From Gammaproteobacteria bacterium (GTDB lineage Bacteria; Pseudomonadota; Gammaproteobacteria; Xanthomonadales; SZUA-36), in the NCBI GenBank assembly GCA_024279945.1, contig JAJRRA010000028.1, positions 1 to 64,000 on the forward strand: a stretch of 64,000 nt of DNA, written 5' to 3'. The notes below the pieces were generated by a model that was given only the letters and a program-made list of their open reading frames with translations, was not told where the DNA came from and did no database searches. This document shows, piece by piece, positions 25,327 through 34,228 of the stretch; the stretch's first letter is position 1; each line of letters starts with the position of its first letter. The position numbers were made by a program, and so were the translations under genes.

Positions 25327-26697
25327 TCAGCCTGCTCTCCTGGTTTCAGAATAACGGATCAGGATTTCCCCAATGGCGATCATCACCAGCGCGCCCAGGA
25401 TGACCGGGAACTGCAATCCTTCCCCCGGCGTATAGAGAAACAGCACGATGGAGAAGGTGAGCACCACGATGCAGACACAGGCCATAACGATGGCGAAAAA
25501 ATTTCCACCGGGTGCCCGGTATGGCCTGGGCACATCTGTGTCAAGGCGACGTGAGCGGATATAGGCCAGCAGCATGCCGATGTAGGGCAGCAGGAAGATT
25601 ACCGCGCTGAAGGCGAATAAAGCCCAGAACAGGTCCTCATTGGAGTTCGACAGGTAGCCATACAGTAAAAGAGTGATGGTGCCGAAGATACCCATCGCGA
25701 TGGCGGCGCCGTAGGGTGTTCCCAGGCGCTTGCTCTCCAGGCCGAACAGTCCGGGCAGTTCGCCTTCCTGCCCCGCTTCGGCTGCAGCACGATTGCAACC
25801 CAGCGCCCAGGTCACACCGTTGGAGAAGAAGGTATAGAGTGCGGCGATGCCGAGAATCAGGACGAAGATACAACCGTTTCCATCGTTTTCGAAAAACAGG
25901 GCCAGCGTATCGATCAGGCCTTCAACCAGGTCGATTTCGGTAGTTGGCAGGGCGGCGAGCACGGCAACCGTTGCTGCCGTGTACAGGACGATAATGATGA
26001 ATCCGGAAATGAAAATGGATCGCGGGACATCCCGTGCCGGGTCAATCATTTCGTCGCTGCTGGCGCTGATCAGTTCGAAACCAAGCATCCCATAAATGAT
26101 CGCCGGAATGAATTTTGCGCTTGAATTCCAATTCGGCGCCAGCGTCTCCAACGAGATTTCATTCGCCATGCCGTGATCCTGAACGTAAAGGATGGCGCCG
26201 GTGATGACGGCTATAAAAACCAGGATTTTGAACACCGCGCCCAGGTTCGGCACCCACTTGCCAACGTCCAGGGTTACTGCATTGAGCGCAACTGTTATCC
26301 ACAGCAGGGTGATACCGATGGCAATCTGCCCGTTCAGCGAAAGGCCGGGCAGAAGGAGTTGTTTTAATACGCCGGCAAACATGATGTAAATCGCCGGGAT
26401 CCAGACCGCTGTGTTGACCCAGTAACCCCAACTGATCCTGTAGCCCCAGCGCTGGCCGAAAGCATTCCGCACCCAGGCGTAAATACCGCCCTGTTCCGGG
26501 TAGGTGCAGCCCATTTCGGCACAGATCATTGCAAAGGGTACAAAGAAAATCAGCCCCAGAAACAACCACCAGAATATGCTTGACGCTCCGATGGAAGCGG
26601 CCGCAGCCAGTGTATCCAACAGGAGGATGGCGGAGACGGTAAACAGCACCATGTCCGTTCTTCCCAGCGTTTTACGGCGAACAATGGTTTGGTTCAT
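25327..26697 (-). CDS. APC-family amino acid/amine permease
   Basis: A 456-residue, 12-helix APC-superfamily transporter. The N-terminus has FTVSAILLLDTLAAAASIG, then FVPFAMICAEMGCTYPEQGG and IYAWVRNAFG; later come GFELISASSDEMIDPARDVP and YIRSRRLDTDVPRPYRAPGG near the C-terminus. Substrates of this type are amino acids or polyamines; which one cannot be told. It is the first gene of a minus-strand operon, divergent from the sulfotransferase gene; the spacer holds a TACCC...GGGTA palindrome. Confidence 0.85.
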   Translation of the reverse strand: MNQTIVRRKTLGRTDMVLFTVSAILLLDTLAAAASIGASSIFWWLFLGLIFFVPFAMICAEMGCTYPEQGGIYAWVRNAFGQRWGYRISWGYWVNTAVWIPAIYIMFAGVLKQLLLPGLSLNGQIAIGITLLWITVALNAVTLDVGKWVPNLGAVFKILVFIAVITGAILYVQDHGMANEISLETLAPNWNSSAKFIPAIIYGMLGFELISASSDEMIDPARDVPRSIFISGFIIIVLYTAATVAVLAALPTTEIDLVEGLIDTLALFFENDGNGCIFVLILGIAALYTFFSNGVTWALGCNRAAAEAGQEGELPGLFGLESKRLGTPYGAAIAMGIFGTITLLLYGYLSNSNEDLFWALFAFSAVIFLLPYIGMLLAYIRSRRLDTDVPRPYRAPGGNFFAIVMACVCIVVLTFSIVLFLYTPGEGLQFPVILGALVMIAIGEILIRYSETRRAG

Positions 26698-26885
26698 GAA
26701 TTGACCCGACTGTATTTTTTCAAAGGCTTTCCCGCCCTGCCCTGTTCCGCCAACAGTGTCCTTTCGGGTGACAAAATATCACGTTCGACAAATCCGTATC
26801 CAGGTCCACCCCGAATCGATACGGCTAAATGGTGCGGGAGTGCCGGCACCCCATCTATATTGACATCGTGGCATCATAATTGCCG

Positions 26886-26900
26886 TACCCCTAAAGGGTA
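26886..26900. promoter_or_regulatory. Candidate operator TACCC-N5-GGGTA, copy 1
   Basis: TACCCCTAAAGGGTA lies in the 280-bp spacer between the divergent APC permease operon and the sulfotransferase gene. A closely similar palindrome stands upstream of the TonB receptor gene at 28617. No binding protein is proven; the LuxR-type gene at 32462 is the nearest candidate. Confidence 0.5.
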
Positions 26901-26977
26901 GCTATGAAAAAACCACCGTGCGGTGTTTGGCCATCGGGGCTATCATGTTCATTCTTCGATGGCTGTTTATTCGGTAG

Positions 26978-28567
26978 ATGGTGTCCAGTACAGAAACCCA
27001 ACAGACTGAATTGCTCCAGGCGCTATTACAGCAGGGATTTCGATTGCTGTCTCAGGGGCGCATCAGGGAAGCGGCTGAATGTTGCAAGCGGGCGTTGGCG
27101 ATCAAGCCGGGTCTGGTGCAGGGACATTTCCTGATCGGTCTGGTTGCGCTCGAAGCAAAGGACCGCAAGACCGCGTTGCGGGCATTTGGCTCCGTCACCC
27201 GTCTGGACCGGGGGCATTCAGCAGCCTGGGCTCAGTTGGCGAAATTGTTTATGAGCGACGGTCAGGCGAACCGTGCCGACGCAGCGCTGGTCGAAGCGAT
27301 CAAGAACAATCCGGACGACCCCCTGGTGCAGGATCTGGTCGGTTCCGTCTATTCCATGATGGGGGAACACGGACTGGCCGGGAACTGGTTTGGGAAAGCG
27401 AACGCAGGGCGACCCGGTCACGTTCCCTTCATGCTCAACCGGGCAAACAACCTCGTTTACCACGGTGAAACGGCGAAAGCGCAGGCACTCCTGCACAAGA
27501 TCATTGTGCTTCAGCCGAATAGTCCCCAGGCGCACTGGTCGCTTGCCGGTACTCGCAGGGCACGGAATCACGCTCACATCGAACAGATGCGTGCGTTGGT
27601 GAAAAGTGCGGGGCAGCAGCCGCGAAGCCGGGCCTTTTATTACTATGGCATCGGCAAGGAACTGGAAGACTTGCAGCAATGGGACGAGGCATTCGATGCA
27701 TTCAGCCGAGGTGCCGCTGAGCGGCGGAAAACCGTCGAATACGATGAGGCGGCTGAAGTGGATCTGTTTCACTTTCTCAAGGAGAACTTTACGGCGGATT
27801 GGCTCAAGGAGGGCGATACAGGCCATGATTCATCGGCGCCGGTGTTTGTGCTGGGTCAGCCCAGAACCGGCACCACGCTGGTCGAGCGTATTATCAGCAG
27901 TCATTCACAAGTGGAATCAGCAGGCGAATTACAGCAGTTCGGCCTGGCGATCCGGCGCTTGAGCAACCACCAGGACCCACGGCGGTTCTCGTCCGGGTAT
28001 TTTGCGGCAGCGCTTGGTCTCGAATGCAGGAAAATGGGTGGTTTGTACCTGGAATCCACCCGCCGCATGAGAGGCGATGCTCCGAGGTTCGTGGACAAAT
28101 TGCCGCAAAACTACCTGCACATACCACTGATTCTCAAGGCGCTGCCAAACGCAAAAATTGTTCATTTGACCCGAAATCCGATGGATTCCTGTTTCGCCAG
28201 CTACAAGCAGTTGTTTGCCGATGCCTACCTGCATTCCTACGACCTGGAGGAAATGGCGCGACACCATTGCCGTTACCGGGATTTAATGGACCTTTGGCGG
28301 GAACGCTTTCCGGGACGTTTTTATGATATTTCCTATGAACAAACAGTTGCAGATCTGGAGGTCAACGCCCGGAAGCTGTTGCGTTTTCTCGAGTTGCCCT
28401 GGGAAGAGGCCTGTCTGCGCTTTTATGAGCAGGACAGTGCAGTTTCAACCGCCAGTGCAGCCCAGGTACGAGAACCGGTGCACACACGGTCCGTCGGCCG
28501 GTGGCGAAAATACGAAAGGCAGCTTGAACCGATGCTTGAAACGCTGAATCAGCACGGCCTGGCGTAG
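26978..28567 (+). CDS. TPR-repeat sulfotransferase-family protein
   Basis: A 529-residue two-part protein. The N-terminal half (about 1-260) is a run of tetratricopeptide-like helices (RIREAAECCKRALAIKPG, GLVALEAKDRKTALRAFG, AALVEAIKNNPDDPLVQD). The C-terminal half is a sulfotransferase fold with the PAPS-binding loop VLGQPRTGTTLVERI (about 288-302) and IVHLTRNPMDSCFASY as the 3'-phosphate element. The acceptor is unknown. ATG at 26978. It is alone between two palindrome-bearing spacers. Confidence 0.85.
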   Translation: MVSSTETQQTELLQALLQQGFRLLSQGRIREAAECCKRALAIKPGLVQGHFLIGLVALEAKDRKTALRAFGSVTRLDRGHSAAWAQLAKLFMSDGQANRADAALVEAIKNNPDDPLVQDLVGSVYSMMGEHGLAGNWFGKANAGRPGHVPFMLNRANNLVYHGETAKAQALLHKIIVLQPNSPQAHWSLAGTRRARNHAHIEQMRALVKSAGQQPRSRAFYYYGIGKELEDLQQWDEAFDAFSRGAAERRKTVEYDEAAEVDLFHFLKENFTADWLKEGDTGHDSSAPVFVLGQPRTGTTLVERIISSHSQVESAGELQQFGLAIRRLSNHQDPRRFSSGYFAAALGLECRKMGGLYLESTRRMRGDAPRFVDKLPQNYLHIPLILKALPNAKIVHLTRNPMDSCFASYKQLFADAYLHSYDLEEMARHHCRYRDLMDLWRERFPGRFYDISYEQTVADLEVNARKLLRFLELPWEEACLRFYEQDSAVSTASAAQVREPVHTRSVGRWRKYERQLEPMLETLNQHGLA

Positions 28568-28616
28568 GTCCAGTTATAAAATTCCGACCCCACTTTCCAT
28601 GTTTCTACGGTAGTTG

Positions 28617-28632
28617 TACCCCCTTGGGGGTA
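28617..28632. promoter_or_regulatory. Candidate operator TACCCCC-TT-GGGGGTA, copy 2
   Basis: A perfect palindrome with 7-bp arms and a 2-bp centre, 116 nt upstream of the TonB receptor start. It shares the TACCC...GGGTA ends with the site at 26886. A weak terminator for the preceding sulfotransferase gene is the alternative reading, but the T-tract is short (ATTTCC). Confidence 0.5.
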
Positions 28633-28747
28633 TTTCCGATCTGATGCAGATTCGCTATTTTTAACTGAACACTATATTTTTATTAAAAACCAATAGACTG
28701 GGATTTCACCCGGCAGAAATTCGACCTTTATTTTTCGGGGAAACAGC

Positions 28748-31114
28748 ATGGTACACAGACTACAAAGCAGGCATCTTCGTTTACTGAAACGCCGTCCGGT
28801 ATTCGTGGCCGTCAGTACAGCCATTTTGTCCATTACACTGGCTTCGCCGGCCGTTGCACAGGAACTCGAAGAAGTTATCGTTACCGCAACAAAACGGAGC
28901 GAATCCGTGCAGGATGTGCCCTTGGCGATCACGGCCCTGTCCGGTCACTTCACGGAATCAGTAAATCTCAATGATGTTAAAGACCTGATTTCTTTTACTC
29001 CGGGCATCACCGGAAACAGCCAGGACAGCTTTATCGACGCCGTTAGTGTCCGTGGTGTGCGAACCCAGGATTTCGGTGTCGGTGGCGATCCCTCTGCCGC
29101 AATTTTCAAGAACGATTTGTATGAAGGGCGAAACGGCGCGGCGGTTACCAGTCTTTACGATATTCAACGCTCGGAAGTTTTGCGCGGTCCCCAGGGTTTT
29201 CTGTTCGGGCGCAATGCCATTGGCGGTGCGATCAGTATTCATACCCGCAGGGCGGAGGTCGGGGACAAGGTGACCGGTTACTTTGATCTTGATCTGGCTG
29301 AACGGGGACATGTTGTCGCTGAGGGCGCCGTAAACATACCTGTTTCCGACATTTTTGCCATGCGTTTTGCCGTTTATTCTTCAAATGAAGACGGATTTGT
29401 GACCAATTTATATGACGGCCGGGATCTGATTGAGCACGATAAAAAGGCCATCCGCTGGTCGACGGCCCTTGAAGTCGATAAATGGTCGGTCTACACGCAG
29501 GTCGAATACGAGACACGCGAACAGTCCGGTTCGGTTTACCGGGCGGTTACTGAAGGTGACACCTGGGACACGCTGGGGGGTGTTTTTGGCGATGCCATCG
29601 TTCTGGGCGGCGGTCGCAGAGACGCAGATTCTGATCAATCCCTGGGTGATAACGATGACGCTGATATCCTGACCCTGGGCATGCGTATTGATTATGATCT
29701 CGATTGGGCGACATTGACCTCCAATACCGGCTACAAGGATCATGATTTCTTCTATACCGAGGATTATGATGGCACGCCGCTCAATATCAACAATTATCAA
29801 CAGGACCAGACCGGTAATTATTTCCAGCAGGAGCTGCGGCTGGTGTCGAACGGTGACGGACCGTTCTCATGGTACGCAGGTGTTTCCTATTACAAGGAAA
29901 ATATCGATACCGTGTTTAACTCGTCCGGACTGGAAGACGTTTTTTGTAACTATTACGGTAACTACTACTACCCCGGTAATGACATTTCAGACTGTGCCAG
30001 CCTGTATGCCTATTACGGCTCGCCCTGGTCACCGAGTCCCGATGGTTTGCTGACTGAGCCCGGCCGCGTGAGGGGGGAATTTAGCGGTTGGGCCGCCTAT
30101 GTCGATTTGAACTATCAGGTCACGGACAAACTGGATATTTCCCTGGGCGCCCGCTACACGGATGACAAGAAAGATTTCAACCTCAATGTGCCAATGCCCG
30201 AAAGCCAGCTCGCACCGTATTTTGCTTACGGCTTTACCACCGATGGCGATATCAAATCCTCAAAGAGTTGGTCGGATACACAGCTTCGTGCCGTTGGCCG
30301 ATACTGGATCAGTGATGACCACATGGTTTATGCGAGCTATACCGAGGGGTTCAAGTCCGGCGGTTTCGGCAGTTTTTCACTGGTTGACGCCAACGGCGAC
30401 CGGATCGGGTGCTGTACTACCGATGTGACTCAGTCCTCGGGCGCACGCTCAAAAAGTTTTGAACCGGAACAGGTGAAGTCTTACGAGTTCGGCTACAAGG
30501 CAACAGTTCTTGGCGGCACAACCAATCTTGATCTTGTTGGGTTCATTTATGATTACAAGGATCTCCAGATCAGCTTCTTCGATACCGATTTTGGTGCAAA
30601 CACGGTAGAAAATGTCGGCCAGGTCGATGGCAAAGGCATTGAGGCGTCGATCACAACCCAGTTCAATGACAACTGGGGTTTGTACCTGGCATTGAGTTGG
30701 CTCGATACCAAAACGATCGGTGTACAGCAGGTCTGTGATGGGGATACACCGGACAGTTGTGAAGGCAGAAAATTGTTCTGGGCTCCTGATTGGTCCGGCG
30801 CCGCTGTGTTACATGCCACTTATCCGGTGGGTAACGGTGCGATCAGCGGTAGCCTGGAGGCTTTCGGGGAGTCGAAGCGTGGTGGTGGTTGGGGTAACTG
30901 GCCGGAAACCATTATCGGCTCCTATGTGGAAATGGCCATTCGTCTTAATTACGAATCCAGTGGGAACTGGACAGCCGGCGTCTATGTGGAGAACCTGACG
31001 AACGAGTTTACTTATGACGGCCAGAACAATAACGGCGGGATTCTGCCGTCTCATTTTTTCGGACACAAGAGACCGCGAACTTTCGGTGCTCGGTTCCGTT
31101 ATGACTGGTTCTGA
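28748..31114 (+). CDS. TonB-dependent outer-membrane receptor
   Basis: A 788-residue receptor. The signal peptide ends near VAQE (about residue 38); the TonB-box-like EEVIVTATKRSESVQDVP is at about 40-57, followed by a plug domain with VRGVRTQDFGVGGDPS and VLRGPQGFLFGRNAIGGAI, then a 22-strand-type barrel ending in the aromatic YDWF. The ligand is not predictable; the neighbouring ligase and permease point to a small organic compound rather than iron. Its stop overlaps the start of the ligase gene. Confidence 0.9.
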   Translation: MVHRLQSRHLRLLKRRPVFVAVSTAILSITLASPAVAQELEEVIVTATKRSESVQDVPLAITALSGHFTESVNLNDVKDLISFTPGITGNSQDSFIDAVSVRGVRTQDFGVGGDPSAAIFKNDLYEGRNGAAVTSLYDIQRSEVLRGPQGFLFGRNAIGGAISIHTRRAEVGDKVTGYFDLDLAERGHVVAEGAVNIPVSDIFAMRFAVYSSNEDGFVTNLYDGRDLIEHDKKAIRWSTALEVDKWSVYTQVEYETREQSGSVYRAVTEGDTWDTLGGVFGDAIVLGGGRRDADSDQSLGDNDDADILTLGMRIDYDLDWATLTSNTGYKDHDFFYTEDYDGTPLNINNYQQDQTGNYFQQELRLVSNGDGPFSWYAGVSYYKENIDTVFNSSGLEDVFCNYYGNYYYPGNDISDCASLYAYYGSPWSPSPDGLLTEPGRVRGEFSGWAAYVDLNYQVTDKLDISLGARYTDDKKDFNLNVPMPESQLAPYFAYGFTTDGDIKSSKSWSDTQLRAVGRYWISDDHMVYASYTEGFKSGGFGSFSLVDANGDRIGCCTTDVTQSSGARSKSFEPEQVKSYEFGYKATVLGGTTNLDLVGFIYDYKDLQISFFDTDFGANTVENVGQVDGKGIEASITTQFNDNWGLYLALSWLDTKTIGVQQVCDGDTPDSCEGRKLFWAPDWSGAAVLHATYPVGNGAISGSLEAFGESKRGGGWGNWPETIIGSYVEMAIRLNYESSGNWTAGVYVENLTNEFTYDGQNNNGGILPSHFFGHKRPRTFGARFRYDWF

Positions 31115-32471
31115 AACCCCATCAGGGCAATGGCCGGAGCAACTGACCGAGTTGCTGGCTGCTTATCCTGATACGGAAATTTTTGAAGTACTGCTGTCGG
31201 ATATCAATGCCCGCTTGCGGGGAAAATGGGTCAGCCGTTCCAATATTGGAAAAGTGTTCAATGGGGGGCTGAAATTACCCCTGACGACCCTGAGCTTCGA
31301 TATATGGGGCAGGGATCCGCTGGGCTGGATGTTTGATGGCGGAGATGTAGACGGTATCTGTAATCCGGATGTGCGAACACTGGCGCCAGTGCCCTGGCTG
31401 GAACGCCCGACCGCGCAGGTTTTGTTGTCCCTGAACGATGTAGGGGGGCGCCCCTGCGAATACGATCCAAGATCGATCGTCCGACAACTGTCTGAGCGCT
31501 TCAGTCAGCATGGGCTGACCCCGGTTTTGGCCACCGAGCTGGAATTTTTTCTTTTCCGTAAAGAATGTGACGCCCGGGGCAGGCCGGTGCATTCGCAAAC
31601 GGGCCACGGCGGAGAGGACCTGATTGGTGGTCAAACCTACGGCATTGAAGCGATGCAGGATGTCTCTGAATTCATGCATGGCGTCCGCGATGCTTGCCAG
31701 GCACAGAATCTGCCGGTTGATACTTTGATTACCGAGGCCGCCGCTTCACAATACGAGATCAATCTGTATCATCAGCCGGATCCGCTGCTGGCAGCGGACC
31801 AGGGCTTGCTGTTGCAGCGGGCGATCAAAGGTGTTGCATCCCGGCACGGCATGCGTGCTTCGTTCATGGCCAAGCCGTTTGGCGATCAGGCTGGAAACGG
31901 CATGCATGTGCATTGCAGCTTGATCGATAAGGACAGCCGGAACACGTTTGCTAACGATACGGATGAAGGTAATGAGTTGTTGAGACAGGCCATTGCGGGC
32001 TGCCTGGCGACGATGTCCGACAGTATGTTGCTGTTTGCACCGCATCTGAACTCCTACCGCCGGCTTAGCCCGGAAAACCACGCACCAACGGCGCCGACCT
32101 GGGGCTACGACAATCGAACTGTCGCCATCCGGGTTCCGGCAGACAACCATAAAGCCATGCGTCTGGAACACCGTGTGGCCGGCGCGGACGCAAGCCCACA
32201 CCTGGTCATAGCCGCGATTATTGCCGGCATGCTCTATGGGATTGAGAACAAGTTGGAAGCGCCTGTACCGGTTGTCGGTGATGCGTACAAACAATTTAAG
32301 CCGCAGCTACCCGGCAGTTGGCCGGATGCGCTGGGTAAATTCAGCGGGTCAGCATTTATCCGTGACTATCTCGGGGCTGAATTTCAGCGTGTCTACACTG
32401 CTACCAAGCAACAGGAAATAGACGAATTCAACAAACACATTACGCCTCTGGAATACCAGTCCTACCTTTGA
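31101..32471 (+). CDS. Glutamine synthetase-family ligase (PuuA-like)
   Basis: A 456-residue GS-family enzyme that would join glutamate or a related acid to ammonia or an amine using ATP. Motifs: LATELEFFLF (metal Glu), GNGMHVHCSL (catalytic His region), ENHAPTAPTWGYDNRTVAIRVP and RLEHRVAGADASPHL. Overall it resembles gamma-glutamylpolyamine synthetases (PuuA) more than GlnA. The ATG at 31101 lies within the last codons of the TonB receptor gene, showing coupling. Its end overlaps the LuxR gene by 10 nt on the opposite strand. Confidence 0.82.
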   Translation: MTGSETPSGQWPEQLTELLAAYPDTEIFEVLLSDINARLRGKWVSRSNIGKVFNGGLKLPLTTLSFDIWGRDPLGWMFDGGDVDGICNPDVRTLAPVPWLERPTAQVLLSLNDVGGRPCEYDPRSIVRQLSERFSQHGLTPVLATELEFFLFRKECDARGRPVHSQTGHGGEDLIGGQTYGIEAMQDVSEFMHGVRDACQAQNLPVDTLITEAAASQYEINLYHQPDPLLAADQGLLLQRAIKGVASRHGMRASFMAKPFGDQAGNGMHVHCSLIDKDSRNTFANDTDEGNELLRQAIAGCLATMSDSMLLFAPHLNSYRRLSPENHAPTAPTWGYDNRTVAIRVPADNHKAMRLEHRVAGADASPHLVIAAIIAGMLYGIENKLEAPVPVVGDAYKQFKPQLPGSWPDALGKFSGSAFIRDYLGAEFQRVYTATKQQEIDEFNKHITPLEYQSYL

Positions 32472-33340
32472 TACACGGAACGTGTCGCCCTGATTGCCTT
32501 TGAATTCATCGCTTGAGCGGGTTTTTGCAAATAGGCGACCAGTGGGTCATTACCGCTGTAGCCATCGGCACTTTTCAATGAGTCAATAAACAGGTGGAAT
32601 AATTCTGATTGTGTGCTGATGTCGAGTTTTTTGTATGCATGCTTGCGGTGAAGTTTTACAGTTTCAGGCGATATTTCCAGCACTTCAGCCAGCTTTCTTG
32701 TGGTATGCCCGAGCAGAACCAGGTTAACGACCTGGCTTTCCCGCCGGGTTAAGACGCTGGTTCCAAAGCACTTCAGCGCGGATTCAAGTGTTCCCCGTAA
32801 GTTGGTTTTTGGTTGCTTGTCCTGTGATTTCTGTCGCCAGTGCATGCGGCAAAGCATCGTAACCAGCGGTTCAATATTCCGTAACAGTGTTATGTGAGAC
32901 CCTGAATATGCCCTGGAAACGGTTTTCCCAAGCGCGAGGTTGATAAATCCGCCGTCTTCGAGCGGAATCAGGTAACCGCATTCATCACGAAGTCCCGATT
33001 GCCGGTAATAGATACGGTAGTACTCACTGCGGCGAAAACCGCCAGGAGCCAATTCACGCAACGGGAAAAATCCACTCTTGCGCATTTCTGTTGCCGCCAC
33101 GTAATAAGGGTCCAGCAAAAAAGCGCCATTCAAAAAAACCTCAAGGTTCGGTTGGAAGCGCACGTGGGGGTCGGCAAAATCGATCACCGGCAGGTTGGCG
33201 GTGTGGTAGACAATGATCGTGGCCTCATCGACCGGAACAAGACCCCGGATGGCAGCGATCAGCCGCTTCGAAAAATCCAGACTGCCCAACTCGGCCAGGA
33301 GACTGGCGAGGAGCCGACTGTAAATCTTGATCGCTGACAT
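32462..33340 (-). CDS. LuxR-family transcriptional regulator
   Basis: A 292-residue regulator. The C-terminal LuxR helix-turn-helix (about 205-260) reads LTRRESQVVNLVLLG, HTTRKLAEVLEISPETV and KLHRKHAYKKL. The N-terminal 190 residues form an unrecognised sensor-like domain; I see no clear receiver or autoinducer motif. The gene ends against the GS-like gene and could control the permease, TonB and ligase block, whose promoters share a palindrome. Confidence 0.8.
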   Translation of the reverse strand: MSAIKIYSRLLASLLAELGSLDFSKRLIAAIRGLVPVDEATIIVYHTANLPVIDFADPHVRFQPNLEVFLNGAFLLDPYYVAATEMRKSGFFPLRELAPGGFRRSEYYRIYYRQSGLRDECGYLIPLEDGGFINLALGKTVSRAYSGSHITLLRNIEPLVTMLCRMHWRQKSQDKQPKTNLRGTLESALKCFGTSVLTRRESQVVNLVLLGHTTRKLAEVLEISPETVKLHRKHAYKKLDISTQSELFHLFIDSLKSADGYSGNDPLVAYLQKPAQAMNSKAIRATRSVYQR

Positions 33341-33563
33341 ATTGGGCGCTGAGTCTGTATTTTACCGTGCTCACTGTACCATTCCTTTTGCCTGGTTTTT
33401 GTATTTACTGCAAGCCGTGTGCAAAAAATCGCCGCATAGACCCGTTGCATGCCTGCGTGCGTTTTAGCCCGTTGCGGTCTTTGCTTTGAGCTTATTTTGT
33501 AAACGGAACCTGGCGATCTCTGCCGGAATTGCAGGGAGTGTTGACTTTATAAGGTGAACTGTG

Positions 33564-33590
33564 ATTCACTTCTTTAATCAAGAAGTGAAT
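33564..33590. promoter_or_regulatory. Perfect 11-bp inverted repeat, candidate TetR operator
   Basis: ATTCACTTCTT, a 5-bp spacer TAATC, then AAGAAGTGAAT. It ends 14 bp before the ATG of the TetR-type gene, the usual place for an autoregulatory operator. Confidence 0.75.
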
Positions 33591-33604
33591 ATGAATTCAT
33601 ATCT

Positions 33605-34228
33605 ATGGTATATCGAGTAACTGCCAAAACCGAAGCGCGCCGCGTCAATACACGCCAGGGCATACTGGACGCCACTCGGGAACTGGTCCTGTCGGGCGGC
33701 TTTGCCGGGGTTTCCATGAGTGCAGTCGCGCTACGCGCCGGCGTGGCTACCGGTACGCTGTACCGGCATTTTCACAGCAAGGGTGAATTGTGCACCGAAC
33801 TGTTTCGCGATGCATCCCGCGATGAGGTTGAGCAGGTGCGACGGTCTACGCGGGGCGAGGGAAATGCGGCAGAACGACTGGCTCAAACCACGCGGCTTTT
33901 CGCACACCGTGCCTTTCGTGGTCGTCACCTGGCTTATGCTCTGATTGCCGAACCGCTGGATCCGGTGCTTGAGCAGGAACGCCTTGATTTCCGCCGTGCC
34001 TATGCGGAAGTATTTTGTAGCCTGCTTGAAGAAGGTGTGGCCAGCGGGGATTTCGCCCCCTTGGATCCCCGTATCGCATCCACCGCACTGGTCGGCCTGT
34101 TGGCTGAATCGCTGGTTGGGCCGCTGGCTCCGTCCAGCGTCCTGAGTCAGAAAGATCAGCAACATTTAATTGATGAAATTTGCCGGTTTGCCCTGCGGGC
34201 GGCCGGCTGCAAGAGGATTCCGCAATGA
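33605..34228 (+). CDS. TetR-family transcriptional regulator
   Basis: A 207-residue regulator. The N-terminal helix-turn-helix is TRQGILDATRELVLSGGF, then GVSMSAVALRAGVATGTLYRHF at about residues 35-60. The C-terminal ligand domain is not diagnostic. The ATG lies 14 bp after a perfect palindrome, so self-repression is likely. Its TGA overlaps the ATG of the AidB-like gene (ATGA), so the two are one operon and the ligand may be an acyl-CoA or related compound. Confidence 0.88.
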   Translation: MVYRVTAKTEARRVNTRQGILDATRELVLSGGFAGVSMSAVALRAGVATGTLYRHFHSKGELCTELFRDASRDEVEQVRRSTRGEGNAAERLAQTTRLFAHRAFRGRHLAYALIAEPLDPVLEQERLDFRRAYAEVFCSLLEEGVASGDFAPLDPRIASTALVGLLAESLVGPLAPSSVLSQKDQQHLIDEICRFALRAAGCKRIPQ

